DNA of 14,043 nucleotides from Muribaculaceae bacterium (lineage in GTDB: Bacteria; Bacteroidota; Bacteroidia; Bacteroidales; Muribaculaceae). Under the pieces are notes generated by a model. The model was not told the origin of the DNA. It saw nothing but the letters and a program-made list of their open reading frames with translations, and made no database searches. The stretch is from the NCBI GenBank assembly GCA_009775375.1, contig VSPO01000092.1, forward strand, positions 1 to 14,043, in the 5' to 3' direction. Position 1 is the stretch's first letter. The number at the start of each line of letters is the position of its first letter. The translations under genes were made by a program, and so were the position numbers. Below are positions 1-6,286 of the stretch, one piece after another.

Positions 1-49
1 GATTGATTTTGCCACGCTCAGACTGTTGCTTAATCATGTCGAACATTAA
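1..49. other. Ambiguous gene edge (end of a + gene or start of a - gene)
   Basis: Two short open stretches touch the left edge. On +, frame 2 reads IDFATLRLLLNHVEH and stops with TAA at 47-49, which looks like the C-terminus of a + gene entering from the left. On -, a frame opens with ATG at 46-44 and reads MFDMIKQQSERGKIN out of the window, which would be the N-terminus of a gene divergent from the phosphorylase. The two overlap, so at most one is real. About 15 residues are too few to name a family. Neighbouring sequence would decide. Confidence 0.25.
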
Positions 50-301
50 AAACTATTTAAATTCAAACACTCTCTTAATCATTCGTGAATTTTTGTTAAG
101 TTATATCTTTTTTGTGGGTTTTGGGTGTTTATCTTATATGAGGACATGACCGGCACATAATATTAGTATTTCCGTCGGCGTTAATTCTCAATCTTGCTTT
201 ATCGTTGACTTTAGCTTACGAGCTTATTTTACATTCATTTTCAAACAAGCTCTATATTCTGAAGAAGACTTACTATTTTTTAATAATCTGATAATAAATC
301 C
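50..301. other. AT-rich intergenic region before the nucleoside phosphorylase gene
   Basis: There is no convincing protein gene here and no tRNA or stem-loop of note. The nearest thing to a Bacteroidota -7 box on + is TATCTTTT at 104-111, one base from TAnnTTTG, but no TTTG lies about 20 bases upstream of it. The phosphorylase promoter therefore cannot be placed. No Shine-Dalgarno sequence precedes the start at 302, as is usual in Bacteroidota. Confidence 0.5.
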
Positions 302-1180
302 ATGAAAAAAGAAAGAATAATCCCCGCGTCAGAGCTAATCATAAATGATGACGGCTCCGTGTTTCACATTCATCTGCGCCCCGAGCAGCTTTGCGACAAT
401 ATTATTCTCGTCGGAGACCCGGGAAGAGTAGATATGGTGGCATCTTATTTCGATGAAATAGACTATGATGTCAGTTCAAGGGAGTTTCATGCTATCGGGG
501 GCTCTTATAAAGGGAAAAAGATGATGTGCATATCGCATGGCATTGGGCCTGACAACATTGAGATTGTCGTTACAGAGCTCGACGCACTGGCTAATATAGA
601 TTTTTCAACAAGAAAGATTAAGTCAGACCACCGCACATTGAAGATGGTCAGGATAGGGACGTCCGGGGCTTTGCAAGATGATATGAAGATAGGGGATTTC
701 GTAATAGCCGAGAAGGCCATGGGTTTTGATGGAATCCTTAATTTCTATGCCGATAGAGACAAGGTCTGCGATCTTGATTTCGAAAGGGAATTTTGCAGCC
801 ATGTGGGATGGGATAAGACCTGGGCTGCACCGTATACAGTGGACGCAGATCCGGAATTGGTGGATATGATAGGAAGAGACGACATGCTCAGAGGATACAC
901 AATAGCGGCAGTCGGATTTTATGCTCCTCAGGGTCGGATGGTGAGACTCGGTCTTAAAGATCCCGGATTGAACGGCAAAATAGAAAGTTTCAGATTTGGA
1001 GGAAGGCCTATCACGAATTTTGAGATGGAATCAGCATGTCTTCAAGGCATGGCGCGATTGTTGGGCCATAAGGCAATGACGGTATGTTGTATTATCGCCC
1101 AAAGAAGGGCGGAATCGGCTAATACCGACTATAAACCATCTGTAGAGAAGCTTGTAAGGACAGTTCTCGACAGATTCTGA
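302..1180 (+). CDS. Nucleoside phosphorylase (PNP/UDP family, uridine phosphorylase-like)
   Basis: This is a 292-residue cytosolic enzyme of the PNP_UDP_1 family, which splits a nucleoside with phosphate into base and (deoxy)ribose-1-phosphate in nucleoside salvage. Family signatures seen are GDPGRV at residues 38-43 (phosphate loop), SHGIGPDN at 78-85, RIGTSGAL at 117-124 (phosphate-binding Arg and Ser) and NFEMESA at 239-245 (the EMES block that binds the ribose and ends near the base site). It is about 40 residues longer than E. coli Udp (253), with an N-terminal extension before the GDPGRV block. Extended forms of this kind are, as I recall, common in Bacteroidota. Uridine specificity is inferred from overall resemblance; a purine or other pyrimidine substrate is possible. 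The gene stands alone on + and converges with dprA, with only 21 bases between the two stop codons. The family call is firm and the substrate is not. Confidence 0.93.
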   Translation: MKKERIIPASELIINDDGSVFHIHLRPEQLCDNIILVGDPGRVDMVASYFDEIDYDVSSREFHAIGGSYKGKKMMCISHGIGPDNIEIVVTELDALANIDFSTRKIKSDHRTLKMVRIGTSGALQDDMKIGDFVIAEKAMGFDGILNFYADRDKVCDLDFEREFCSHVGWDKTWAAPYTVDADPELVDMIGRDDMLRGYTIAAVGFYAPQGRMVRLGLKDPGLNGKIESFRFGGRPITNFEMESACLQGMARLLGHKAMTVCCIIAQRRAESANTDYKPSVEKLVRTVLDRF

Positions 1181-1201
1181 AGCATACCGAGTATCGTCTT
1201 C

Positions 1202-2320
1202 TCAGGCAATGCTGTATCTGTTGCCCGGATGACGGATCACAATACCGTCAAATTCCATCTCGCCCAGAGTCGACATGAGTCTTGGGATTGGAATCTGTGT
1301 TTGCATGTGGAGTCTGTCCGTCTGCATTGGATCGCTGCTGAAGCGGAGAGTGTCGTAGATCAACTTTGAATCTCCATCAAGCTCCGGGAACAGGTTGCGT
1401 TGTTGTGGAGCCAATTTGATATCGAGTGGTTGCCATCCAAGGATTTCAATAAGGTCGGCTCCACAGGTGATAAGATGGGCTTTCTCTTTCCTTATTAGAT
1501 GGTTGCACCCGGAACTTGTTTGGTCGGAGATTCTTCCGGGTAGAGCCATGACTTCGCGGGAATAGGAGAATGCGGTGTTGGCAGTCGACATCGCCCCTCC
1601 TTTAATGTCGCTTTCCACCACAACAACAGCATCTGGAAGAGCTGCCACGATTCTGTTCCTTTCGAGAAAACGTTGTCTGTAAGGGGTGGAGCAAAACGGG
1701 TATTCCGAGATTATAGCCCCTCCCTCCTTAACGATTTTCCTTGCCAAATCGCGATGTTGCGCGGGATATATCATATTGAGCCCATGGGCTACGACAGCTA
1801 CGGTCGGCCTGGAGGCTTCAAGTGCAGCCGTGTGGGCGGCGGCATCAATGCCATAGGCCAATCCGCTGACCACCAAAAGGTCGGGGAAATAAGCGGCAAG
1901 ATCGGAAATAAGTTTTTTGCAGAAATCTATGCCGTAAGGAGTGGGGCGGCGTGTGCCTACAACGCTGACCACGTGTTGCGAATCGAGATTGGCCGTGCCG
2001 ATTTGATAGTAAAATATAGGGGCGTCGTTAGCTTGCGACAATCTAAACGGATAATCTTCGTTGAGAATGAAATGTCCTGTGATGTTATGCTTCTGCATAA
2101 GTTCATACTCCTTTCGCGCATTGAAAAGAGCTTCGTCACGCTCCATTTTCTCAAAACGGAATGAGCCGGAAAGTCCGAGTGCAGAAGTCAGCTCAGGAGT
2201 AGGAATAGAGAAAAAATCCTCAAGGGTCACGCCTCTTTCCGGCAAGGCCCTGACTAAATCAGGGGTCATTTTGCTAAGTCGGGAAATAGCTATTTCGTAG
2301 ATTATCTCCGGGTCAGACAT
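1202..2320 (-). CDS. dprA: DNA-processing protein DprA
   Basis: This 372-residue protein belongs to the DprA/Smf family, cytosolic proteins that bind incoming single-stranded DNA and load RecA during natural transformation. The Rossmann-like core is clear: GTRRPTPYG at residues 122-130, SGLAYGIDAAAH at 152-163, a nucleotide-fold-like AHGLNMIYPAQHR stretch at 178-190, EYPF at 206-209, RNRIVAALPDA at 221-231 and GGAMSTANTAF at 241-251. The N-terminal 80 residues fit a SAM/HhH-like segment. The C-terminal 60 residues (about 315-372) fit the winged-helix DML1-like domain, ending MEFDGIVIRHPGNRYSIA. Length is normal and no key block is missing. It is the last gene of a minus-strand cluster, 58 bases after the thioesterase gene, and converges with the phosphorylase gene. 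DprA is widespread in Bacteroidota, so its presence does not prove competence. Confidence 0.97.
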   Translation of the reverse strand: MSDPEIIYEIAISRLSKMTPDLVRALPERGVTLEDFFSIPTPELTSALGLSGSFRFEKMERDEALFNARKEYELMQKHNITGHFILNEDYPFRLSQANDAPIFYYQIGTANLDSQHVVSVVGTRRPTPYGIDFCKKLISDLAAYFPDLLVVSGLAYGIDAAAHTAALEASRPTVAVVAHGLNMIYPAQHRDLARKIVKEGGAIISEYPFCSTPYRQRFLERNRIVAALPDAVVVVESDIKGGAMSTANTAFSYSREVMALPGRISDQTSSGCNHLIRKEKAHLITCGADLIEILGWQPLDIKLAPQQRNLFPELDGDSKLIYDTLRFSSDPMQTDRLHMQTQIPIPRLMSTLGEMEFDGIVIRHPGNRYSIA

Positions 2321-2378
2321 TTTATGATATTTGAGAGTTTGTTGTCGTTATTTTTGTGTGAGTATGAAAGCGCAAGGA

Positions 2379-2798
2379 TTATCTTATGAACTTGGAAAAT
2401 ACGGCGGCAAGCTCATCTCCTCTTGATAGTTTGCCATCTTTCAATACGACGACCGTCACCACTCCTTCAGCCACGATTTCTCCATTAGGCTTGATGATGT
2501 CTTGATGGAAAATAAAGCGCGGACCTTTCCTCTCCAACCGAAGACAGCTAAGGAAACTTTCCCCTCCTCTAAGAGAAGTCTTATATTCAATCTCTATTTT
2601 TCTAACCACGGCATCCATGCCATGATTGTGCATTTCGATAAACGACAGCCCGGCGTCAGAGCAGAATTTGTGGCGGGTGTGTTCCATATAGTGAAGATAG
2701 TTGGCGTTATTGACAATCTGCTCGCAATCGAGCTCATAGTCGCGCACTTCCATATCCATGACAAAGCAATATCTTTTATTGTCTTTTAAGAGTCTCAT
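2379..2798 (-). CDS. Acyl-CoA thioesterase, 4HBT hotdog-fold family
   Basis: This is a 139-residue hotdog-fold protein of the 4-hydroxybenzoyl-CoA thioesterase superfamily (YbgC/FadM type), which hydrolyses acyl-CoA thioesters in the cytosol. The diagnostic block is RDYELDCEQIVNNANYLHY at residues 19-37, followed by MEHTRHKF at 38-45. Asp24 lies where the family's catalytic Asp is found. A beta-strand stretch near 64-75 and the EIVAEGVVTVVVL strand at 107-119 complete the fold. The start at 2798 gives a 13-residue lead before a second in-frame Met (MDMEVRDYE); either start leaves the domain whole. It follows the membrane-protein gene by 11 bases and precedes dprA by 58, so co-transcription is likely. 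The acyl substrate cannot be read from the sequence. Linkage of such a thioesterase with dprA recurs in Bacteroidota as I recall, and may not mean shared function. Confidence 0.92.
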   Translation of the reverse strand: MRLLKDNKRYCFVMDMEVRDYELDCEQIVNNANYLHYMEHTRHKFCSDAGLSFIEMHNHGMDAVVRKIEIEYKTSLRGGESFLSCLRLERKGPRFIFHQDIIKPNGEIVAEGVVTVVVLKDGKLSRGDELAAVFSKFIR

Positions 2799-2809
2799 AT
2801 GCCAATGGT

Positions 2810-3358
2810 TTAATTTTCGTTGTTTTTACGTATCTTTGTGGCAATCTCGGCAATAGCCATGGAAAAGTCATGGCTGTCGTCGAAGATTGAAGAAGGAATC
2901 CAGATAAAGCCTTTACTGCGGTTTTGAAGAGGAAAGACCACGGACGACAATCCTACATTGAATTTCCCTATCGAAGAATATGGCACCTTCAAAGAAGACA
3001 ATGGGTTCATTACGATTTCTCCCGTCTTATCGTCAATCGACTCCCTGAATATTTCGGCTTGTATGCAGTCGCAGCAAATATTGATGCGATGAGGCATAAC
3101 GTTCATCACGCTGACGGGAAGAAGCCCGTAGAATAGATATAGGAAAAACAAAAGAAGAGGAGTCACAAGAAACAATAGCATCAAAAAGACAATACCCCAT
3201 CTTATGTCGTGGATAAAGGATGCGATAATAAGTGGGATGGAAAGTAATGATGCAGCCAATATCCAAGGCTTGCCGTATAGGGAAAGCATGCTGAGTGCAA
3301 ACTCTCCTCGTCCCATTTTAAATATTCCTGTCTTGATGGTGTTGAAATTTGATTCCAT
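2810..3358 (-). CDS. Two-helix membrane protein, possibly YcxB-like
   Basis: This 182-residue protein was not matched to a named family with certainty. Two hydrophobic segments lie at about residues 31-49 and 54-79. They are separated by a short polar turn (HDIRWG), so both ends should lie on the same side of the membrane, probably in the cytoplasm. The C-terminal 100 residues are soluble and beta-rich, then end in SSLKVPYSSIGKFNVG at 121-136 and a WIPSSIFDDSHDFSMAIAEI stretch at 153-172. This two-helix plus small beta-domain layout resembles YcxB-like C-terminal domain proteins. That is a pattern-level inference, and a DUF family is equally possible. The gene is 25 bases downstream of the hydrolase gene and 11 bases upstream of the thioesterase gene in the same orientation. 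The start at 3358 is the first Met of a continuous frame; no Shine-Dalgarno sequence is present. Confidence 0.8.
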   Translation of the reverse strand: MESNFNTIKTGIFKMGRGEFALSMLSLYGKPWILAASLLSIPLIIASFIHDIRWGIVFLMLLFLVTPLLLFFLYLFYGLLPVSVMNVMPHRINICCDCIQAEIFRESIDDKTGEIVMNPLSSLKVPYSSIGKFNVGLSSVVFPLQNRSKGFIWIPSSIFDDSHDFSMAIAEIATKIRKNNEN

Positions 3359-3383
3359 TTTAAAACGACTTCACGTTTCTCGT

Positions 3384-4514
3384 TTATCTGTCGCGTAGCT
3401 GTCTGGTCTTTTTGTAGACTTCGAGATTCTTCGGCACGATAGTCTGCACGTAGCCTGACCCATCCTCATTATATAATTTTTTTATGTCGATGTATTTCTC
3501 TCCATTGCCTTTCTTTATGGGAAAAACTTCATCGCGTCGGGATTTAGCACGGTCTCCAATGGGGGAGTGGCCGTTTTTACCCGTCCTGCGCAATCCTTCA
3601 TCCACACCGTTTTCTCTACACCACACCGGCACTATTTCAGCACATGGGGGATAACCAAGACCCGTCCACATGATATATTGATCGGCAATCATCTGCTCCT
3701 TAGGCTTTTCGTCTTTAGAAATAGGGCGGCATCCTTCAATCACTACGGTGGCTGTAGACTTGTAGCGTGGGATGAAATCCTGATCCACCACCCATCTGTC
3801 AGGCCCCTTGGCATAATCATGCTGCTTAAGGTCGTGCCAGAATGAGCGGCTGATATTTTCTGTCAGAAGTTCGGGCGTAACGTTGGCCGCTTTTATATGT
3901 GGGTCAAGAAGGTGGCAGGCATTTGCTTCACGGTTGAATCCGAATCCCTCGTCGGGACGTCCGGAGTGGCTGTAGTTGGTGCGTACAATCACATTGCCTG
4001 GAGCGTTTTTCACGTCGTATCTGACGTAAGTATGGTTGTTGGTTTCGAAAAACGCACCATTGCCATAAGCGTCAATCACCCCGAAATTGGCTTCAACTCC
4101 CATTGGACGGGGCTGGCTGTCAAGAAAAATAGCAAAATCCTCCACGGTCGTACATTTCTTCAATGCCTTGGCCATAAGATAGCCCTCCTTATCCATATTT
4201 TTTTGTGGCACCTTGTCATCTTTTATATTATATGAGGCGGTATTCATGATTGCGAATCCCTTATCATTCATGCCGATCCATGCTTGTTCAAGTTTTTTGT
4301 CGTCGGCGTTAAACAATGCAACGAAAGAATGTTCTCCGTTTTTACCCTCTACATATTCCACAATATTGTCGATAGCACTCGTGTCACGATGTTTCCACAG
4401 CATAGGTCTGCCAGAGGGATTTGCCTCAGGCCCTATCAAGGCAGACGTGCATCCAAAGGCCTCAGCTATTCCGAATACAAGGCAACAAAGAATAGGTCTT
4501 ATTCGTTTAATCAT
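3384..4514 (-). CDS. Secreted Ntn-hydrolase, C45/C69-type amidase or acyltransferase
   Basis: This is a 376-residue exported protein of the N-terminal nucleophile hydrolase superfamily. Residues 1-21 form a signal peptide (basic MIKRIR, hydrophobic core, AFG cleavage site). Cys22 follows directly in CTSALIGPE and continues to SGRPMLWKHRDTS at 34-46, the pattern of C45/C69 and penicillin-V-acylase-type enzymes in which a processed N-terminal Cys is the nucleophile. Further blocks that fit are GMNDKGFAIMNTASYN at 81-96, ANFGVIDAYGNGAFFETNNH at 142-161 and VIVRTNYSH at 175-183. Family members hydrolyse or transfer linear amide or peptide bonds. The actual substrate (peptide, N-acyl amino acid, bile amide) is not readable here. 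The AFGC junction could be misread as a lipobox. It is the first gene of the four-gene minus-strand cluster and is divergent from the DUF4250 gene. The superfamily call is good; the choice of C45 over C69 is less certain. Confidence 0.82.
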   Translation of the reverse strand: MIKRIRPILCCLVFGIAEAFGCTSALIGPEANPSGRPMLWKHRDTSAIDNIVEYVEGKNGEHSFVALFNADDKKLEQAWIGMNDKGFAIMNTASYNIKDDKVPQKNMDKEGYLMAKALKKCTTVEDFAIFLDSQPRPMGVEANFGVIDAYGNGAFFETNNHTYVRYDVKNAPGNVIVRTNYSHSGRPDEGFGFNREANACHLLDPHIKAANVTPELLTENISRSFWHDLKQHDYAKGPDRWVVDQDFIPRYKSTATVVIEGCRPISKDEKPKEQMIADQYIMWTGLGYPPCAEIVPVWCRENGVDEGLRRTGKNGHSPIGDRAKSRRDEVFPIKKGNGEKYIDIKKLYNEDGSGYVQTIVPKNLEVYKKTRQLRDR

Positions 4515-4601
4515 AGTCTTCCAAGTTTGTATAAACGTGTTGATGTCTGTAGAAGGAACATGGCATATTATCCATGCATGGCTTCTTAGACAAATTTTTT
4601 A

Positions 4602-4609
4602 CAAAGGTA
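4602..4609 (-). promoter_or_regulatory. Candidate -7 promoter box for the hydrolase-to-dprA cluster
   Basis: Read on the minus strand this is TACCTTTG, an exact match to the Bacteroidota -7 consensus TAnnTTTG. It lies about 88 bases upstream of the hydrolase start. The -33 element is poor: TTTTTG tracts lie only about 11 bases upstream of the box, not 19-21. The whole 114-base gap between the hydrolase and DUF4250 genes is AT-rich. No equally good box was seen for the + gene on the other side. Confidence 0.5.
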
Positions 4610-4628
4610 AACAAAAATTCCAAAAACT

Positions 4629-4802
4629 ATGATTTCAGATCCGAATATTCTTGTGAGCATGATAAATATGAAGTTGCGCGATGGCGATTATTCTTCTCTT
4701 GATGATGCTTGTCTGTCATTGGGCATAGATAAAGAGGAATTGGAGCGACGTCTTGCAGCAGCAGGTTTCCATTATGACTCAACTCAGCGGCAATTCAAGT
4801 GA
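4629..4802 (+). CDS. DUF4250 domain-containing miniprotein (57 aa)
   Basis: This short gene encodes 57 residues, beginning MISDPNILVSMINMKLRD and ending in TGA at 4800-4802. It matches the DUF4250 family as I know it: an N-terminal DPxxLxSxINMKLRD block (residues 4-18), YSSLDDACLSLGID (21-34) and a C-terminal EELERRLAAAGFHYD (36-50) followed by a short QRQF tail. Family members are 55-65 residues, so this is full length. The protein is predicted cytosolic, with no signal peptide or membrane helix, and probably has a small helical fold in which the middle segment resembles a helix-turn-helix. The function is unknown. It is divergent from the hydrolase gene and convergent with the metallopeptidase gene, 91 bases away. 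Its size makes it easy to miss in automatic calls. Confidence 0.88.
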   Translation: MISDPNILVSMINMKLRDGDYSSLDDACLSLGIDKEELERRLAAAGFHYDSTQRQFK

Positions 4803-4893
4803 CCGACGCCCATAAATGCGGCTTGAGAAGCGCTCTAATGGGAATAATTTCACCAATTGACAGTCGGCAATGAATATAGCGGAGTCATCGTTG

Positions 4894-5760
4894 TCATAAA
4901 TCAGCATATGAGGGTGAGAATGTGTCTCCATGCCTGATGTCTCCAGTGGACGCTCCTCTTTCAAGCCATCTGACGCGTTGGTCAGACCGTCCATGGTTGA
5001 ATGTTTCCGGCACGGCATAACCTTGGGCTTGCTTTTGAAGATAATCATCGCCTATTTTTGAGGCGGCGTTCAAGCCTTCCTCGATGTCTCCCGCTTCGAG
5101 CGAGCCAAACATTTTGTTGTCGTGGAATGCCCACATTCCTGCGTAGAAGTCTGCTTGTAGTTCGGTCCTGACACTTAATTGATTGGCCTCCGTCTTAGAT
5201 GTCCGGGCCATTTGTTCGTGTGCTTGCTCAAGAGTGCCTAAAAGATGCTGAACGTGGTGGCCGACTTCGTGAGCAATGACATAGGCATAGGCGAAATCGC
5301 CTCCCGCTTTCATCTGAGTCTCCATTTGCTCAAAAAAGGAGAGGTCGATATATAAGGTTTCATCTGCCGAACAATAAAACGGCCCGACGGCAGATGACGC
5401 ATTGCCGCAGGCAGAAGATACTGACCCCGTGTACAACACCATCTTGGGAGGTCGGTAAGTAAGACCGAGCTTTTTAAATTCGCTTGTCCAGACATCTTCT
5501 GTCCCGGCGAGAATCTGTTTTGCGAAATTTGCATACTCCTCTTCTTGGGGCGTGGGTTTATAGTCACCTCTGATTTCGTCGGAGGTGGCAAACGAACTGC
5601 TGTTGTTCAATACGGAAAGAGGATTGCCTCCCGATAGCCATACGAACAGGGCGGCGATAATCAAGCCGCCGATTCCGCCGATACCGGCTATTTTCCCTGC
5701 ACTTCCTTTCCCGCGTCTGTCTTCAACGTTATTGCTGAAGCGTCTTCCGTCAAGTCTCAT
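4894..5760 (-). CDS. ypfJ: Neutral zinc metallopeptidase, YpfJ family
   Basis: This 288-residue membrane-anchored protein belongs to the putative neutral zinc metallopeptidase family typified by E. coli YpfJ (PF04228). Family hallmarks are the start MRLDGRRFSNNVEDRRG, one transmembrane helix at about residues 24-43, AHEVGHHVQHLLG at 163-175 with zinc ligands His164 and His168 and catalytic Glu165, and RTELQADFYAGMWA at 198-211, probably carrying the third ligand. The C-terminus FNHGRSDQRVRWLERG at 254-269 also fits. The N-terminus is basic, so the catalytic domain should face the periplasm. I chose ATG at 5760 because family members begin MRxxGRR; an in-frame ATG at 5781 would add seven residues (MTLYKKI). 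The physiological substrate is unknown. A minus-strand terminator lies about 90 bases upstream of the start, which makes a leader-controlled expression possible. Confidence 0.93.
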   Translation of the reverse strand: MRLDGRRFSNNVEDRRGKGSAGKIAGIGGIGGLIIAALFVWLSGGNPLSVLNNSSSFATSDEIRGDYKPTPQEEEYANFAKQILAGTEDVWTSEFKKLGLTYRPPKMVLYTGSVSSACGNASSAVGPFYCSADETLYIDLSFFEQMETQMKAGGDFAYAYVIAHEVGHHVQHLLGTLEQAHEQMARTSKTEANQLSVRTELQADFYAGMWAFHDNKMFGSLEAGDIEEGLNAASKIGDDYLQKQAQGYAVPETFNHGRSDQRVRWLERGASTGDIRHGDTFSPSYADL

Positions 5761-5851
5761 AATCTTTTTGTATAACGTCAATGAATTAAGATTCTATGTT
5801 TCAATAACGCATAAAATAGGGAAAAGTATCAACACATAAAGATATAAATAC

Positions 5852-5885
5852 AAAAAGAGAGGGGCGCTTCCACGACGCCCCTCTC
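5852..5885 (-). terminator. Intrinsic terminator reading on the minus strand, upstream of ypfJ
   Basis: A perfect 10-bp inverted repeat, GAGAGGGGCG at 5857-5866 with CGCCCCTCTC at 5876-5885, encloses a 9-base loop. On the minus strand the stem is followed at once by TTTTT (5856-5852). On + no T tract follows. It should therefore stop minus-strand transcription. No protein gene on the minus strand ends before it, and the next minus gene (ypfJ) begins about 90 bases after it. Confidence 0.85.
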
Positions 5886-5924
5886 ACGATTCCACTATAA
5901 ACTATATCTAACTAAACTTAAACC

Positions 5925-5956
5925 ATATTCAACTTTTCTCACGAAACTTTGAATAT
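5925..5956 (-). repeat. Stem-loop with GNRA tetraloop on the minus strand
   Basis: This is an 8-bp perfect outer stem (ATATTCAA at 5956-5949 with TTGAATAT at 5932-5925 on the minus strand), a symmetric AG/AG internal loop, a 4-bp inner stem TTTC/GAAA and a GTGA tetraloop. On + the loop would be TCAC, which is not a stable tetraloop, so the minus strand is the likely functional one. Confidence 0.7.
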
Positions 5957-6059
5957 TTATCCATATTGCTTCATTGCTTTTTGTATTAGTAAAACGTGTG
6001 CATAGCCGTAATGTTGGATAGTTTATGTTGGTTTAATGATATTCAACAGACCTTAACAG

Positions 6060-6074
6060 TTGACATAATGTCAA
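6060..6074. promoter_or_regulatory. 7-1-7 inverted repeat, candidate operator
   Basis: The sequence TTGACATAATGTCAA is a perfect inverted repeat of 7-base arms around one central base. Arms with a 7-1-7 layout are typical of Fur/PerR/Zur-type sites, and the TTGAC/GTCAA arms also recall CRP/FNR-type sites. It lies 126 bases upstream of the -33 element of the SGNH-MBOAT promoter and just upstream of the candidate minus-strand RNA. The regulator and the target are unknown. Confidence 0.45.
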
Positions 6075-6199
6075 TATGCAGTTTGCTATATATTTGTGAA
6101 ATTATTTAAGAGCGCCTTCTTCATAATTTATGTCCAAGCAGCTGTGAAATCATAGAAACACACTTTTAGATATATTCTCTGAAACTTATCGGCTGTTTA

Positions 6200-6231
6200 T
6201 TTGGCAGCATTGATATAATGTAGTAATTTTG
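6200..6231 (+). promoter_or_regulatory. Bacteroidota-type promoter for the SGNH-MBOAT genes
   Basis: A -33 element TTTG at 6200-6203 is followed after exactly 20 bases by TAATTTTG at 6224-6231, an exact match to the -7 consensus TAnnTTTG. Transcription should start near 6237-6240, giving a 5' leader of about 50 bases before the SGNH start at 6287. The leader is AT-rich and has no Shine-Dalgarno sequence. Confidence 0.8.
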
Positions 6232-6286
6232 CATTCGGAAATCAATATACAGAAGTTGTTTAAACTTTTTCTTTTTCAAAGAAAGT

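Larger units (their letters stand above)
5852..6046 (-). ncRNA. Candidate structured RNA (sRNA or ypfJ leader) ending at the terminator
   Basis: The minus strand of this stretch has RNA-like structure but no credible protein frame. In 5' to 3' order it holds TTGAATAT (6046-6039), then ATATTCAA (5956-5949), a 16-base apical part, TTGAATAT (5932-5925), and the terminator at 5885-5852. The last two arms form a hairpin. The apical part closes with TTTC/GAAA around a GTGA loop, a GNRA tetraloop on this strand only. The 5' end is a guess: I set it at the first TTGAATAT, and found no clear TAnnTTTG box for a minus-strand promoter. A minimal frame MDKYSKFREKS (5964-5929) overlaps the hairpin and could be a leader peptide or chance. 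No match to a known RNA family is claimed. Confidence 0.35.

Noticed and set aside
1179..1201. Possible terminator hairpin between the phosphorylase and dprA stop codons
   Set aside because: Pairing is only 4 + 4 bp with bulges and no T tract on either strand.
1673..2164. Open frame of 163 codons on + across the dprA gene
   Set aside because: It lies wholly antisense to dprA, whose motifs are complete; the translation shows no recognisable domain.
4213..4632. Open frame of 139 codons on + overlapping the hydrolase gene and the hydrolase/DUF4250 gap
   Set aside because: Mostly antisense to the hydrolase signal peptide and nucleophile region; the product is unlike any family and clashes with the DUF4250 start.
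4779..5048. Minus-strand frame of 89 codons overlapping the ypfJ 3' end and the DUF4250 3' end
   Set aside because: It is in another frame than ypfJ, covers its conserved C-terminus and has no own motifs.
5929..5964. Minus-strand 11-residue frame MDKYSKFREKS as an independent gene
   Set aside because: Too short and embedded in the hairpin; kept only as a possible leader peptide in the RNA entry.
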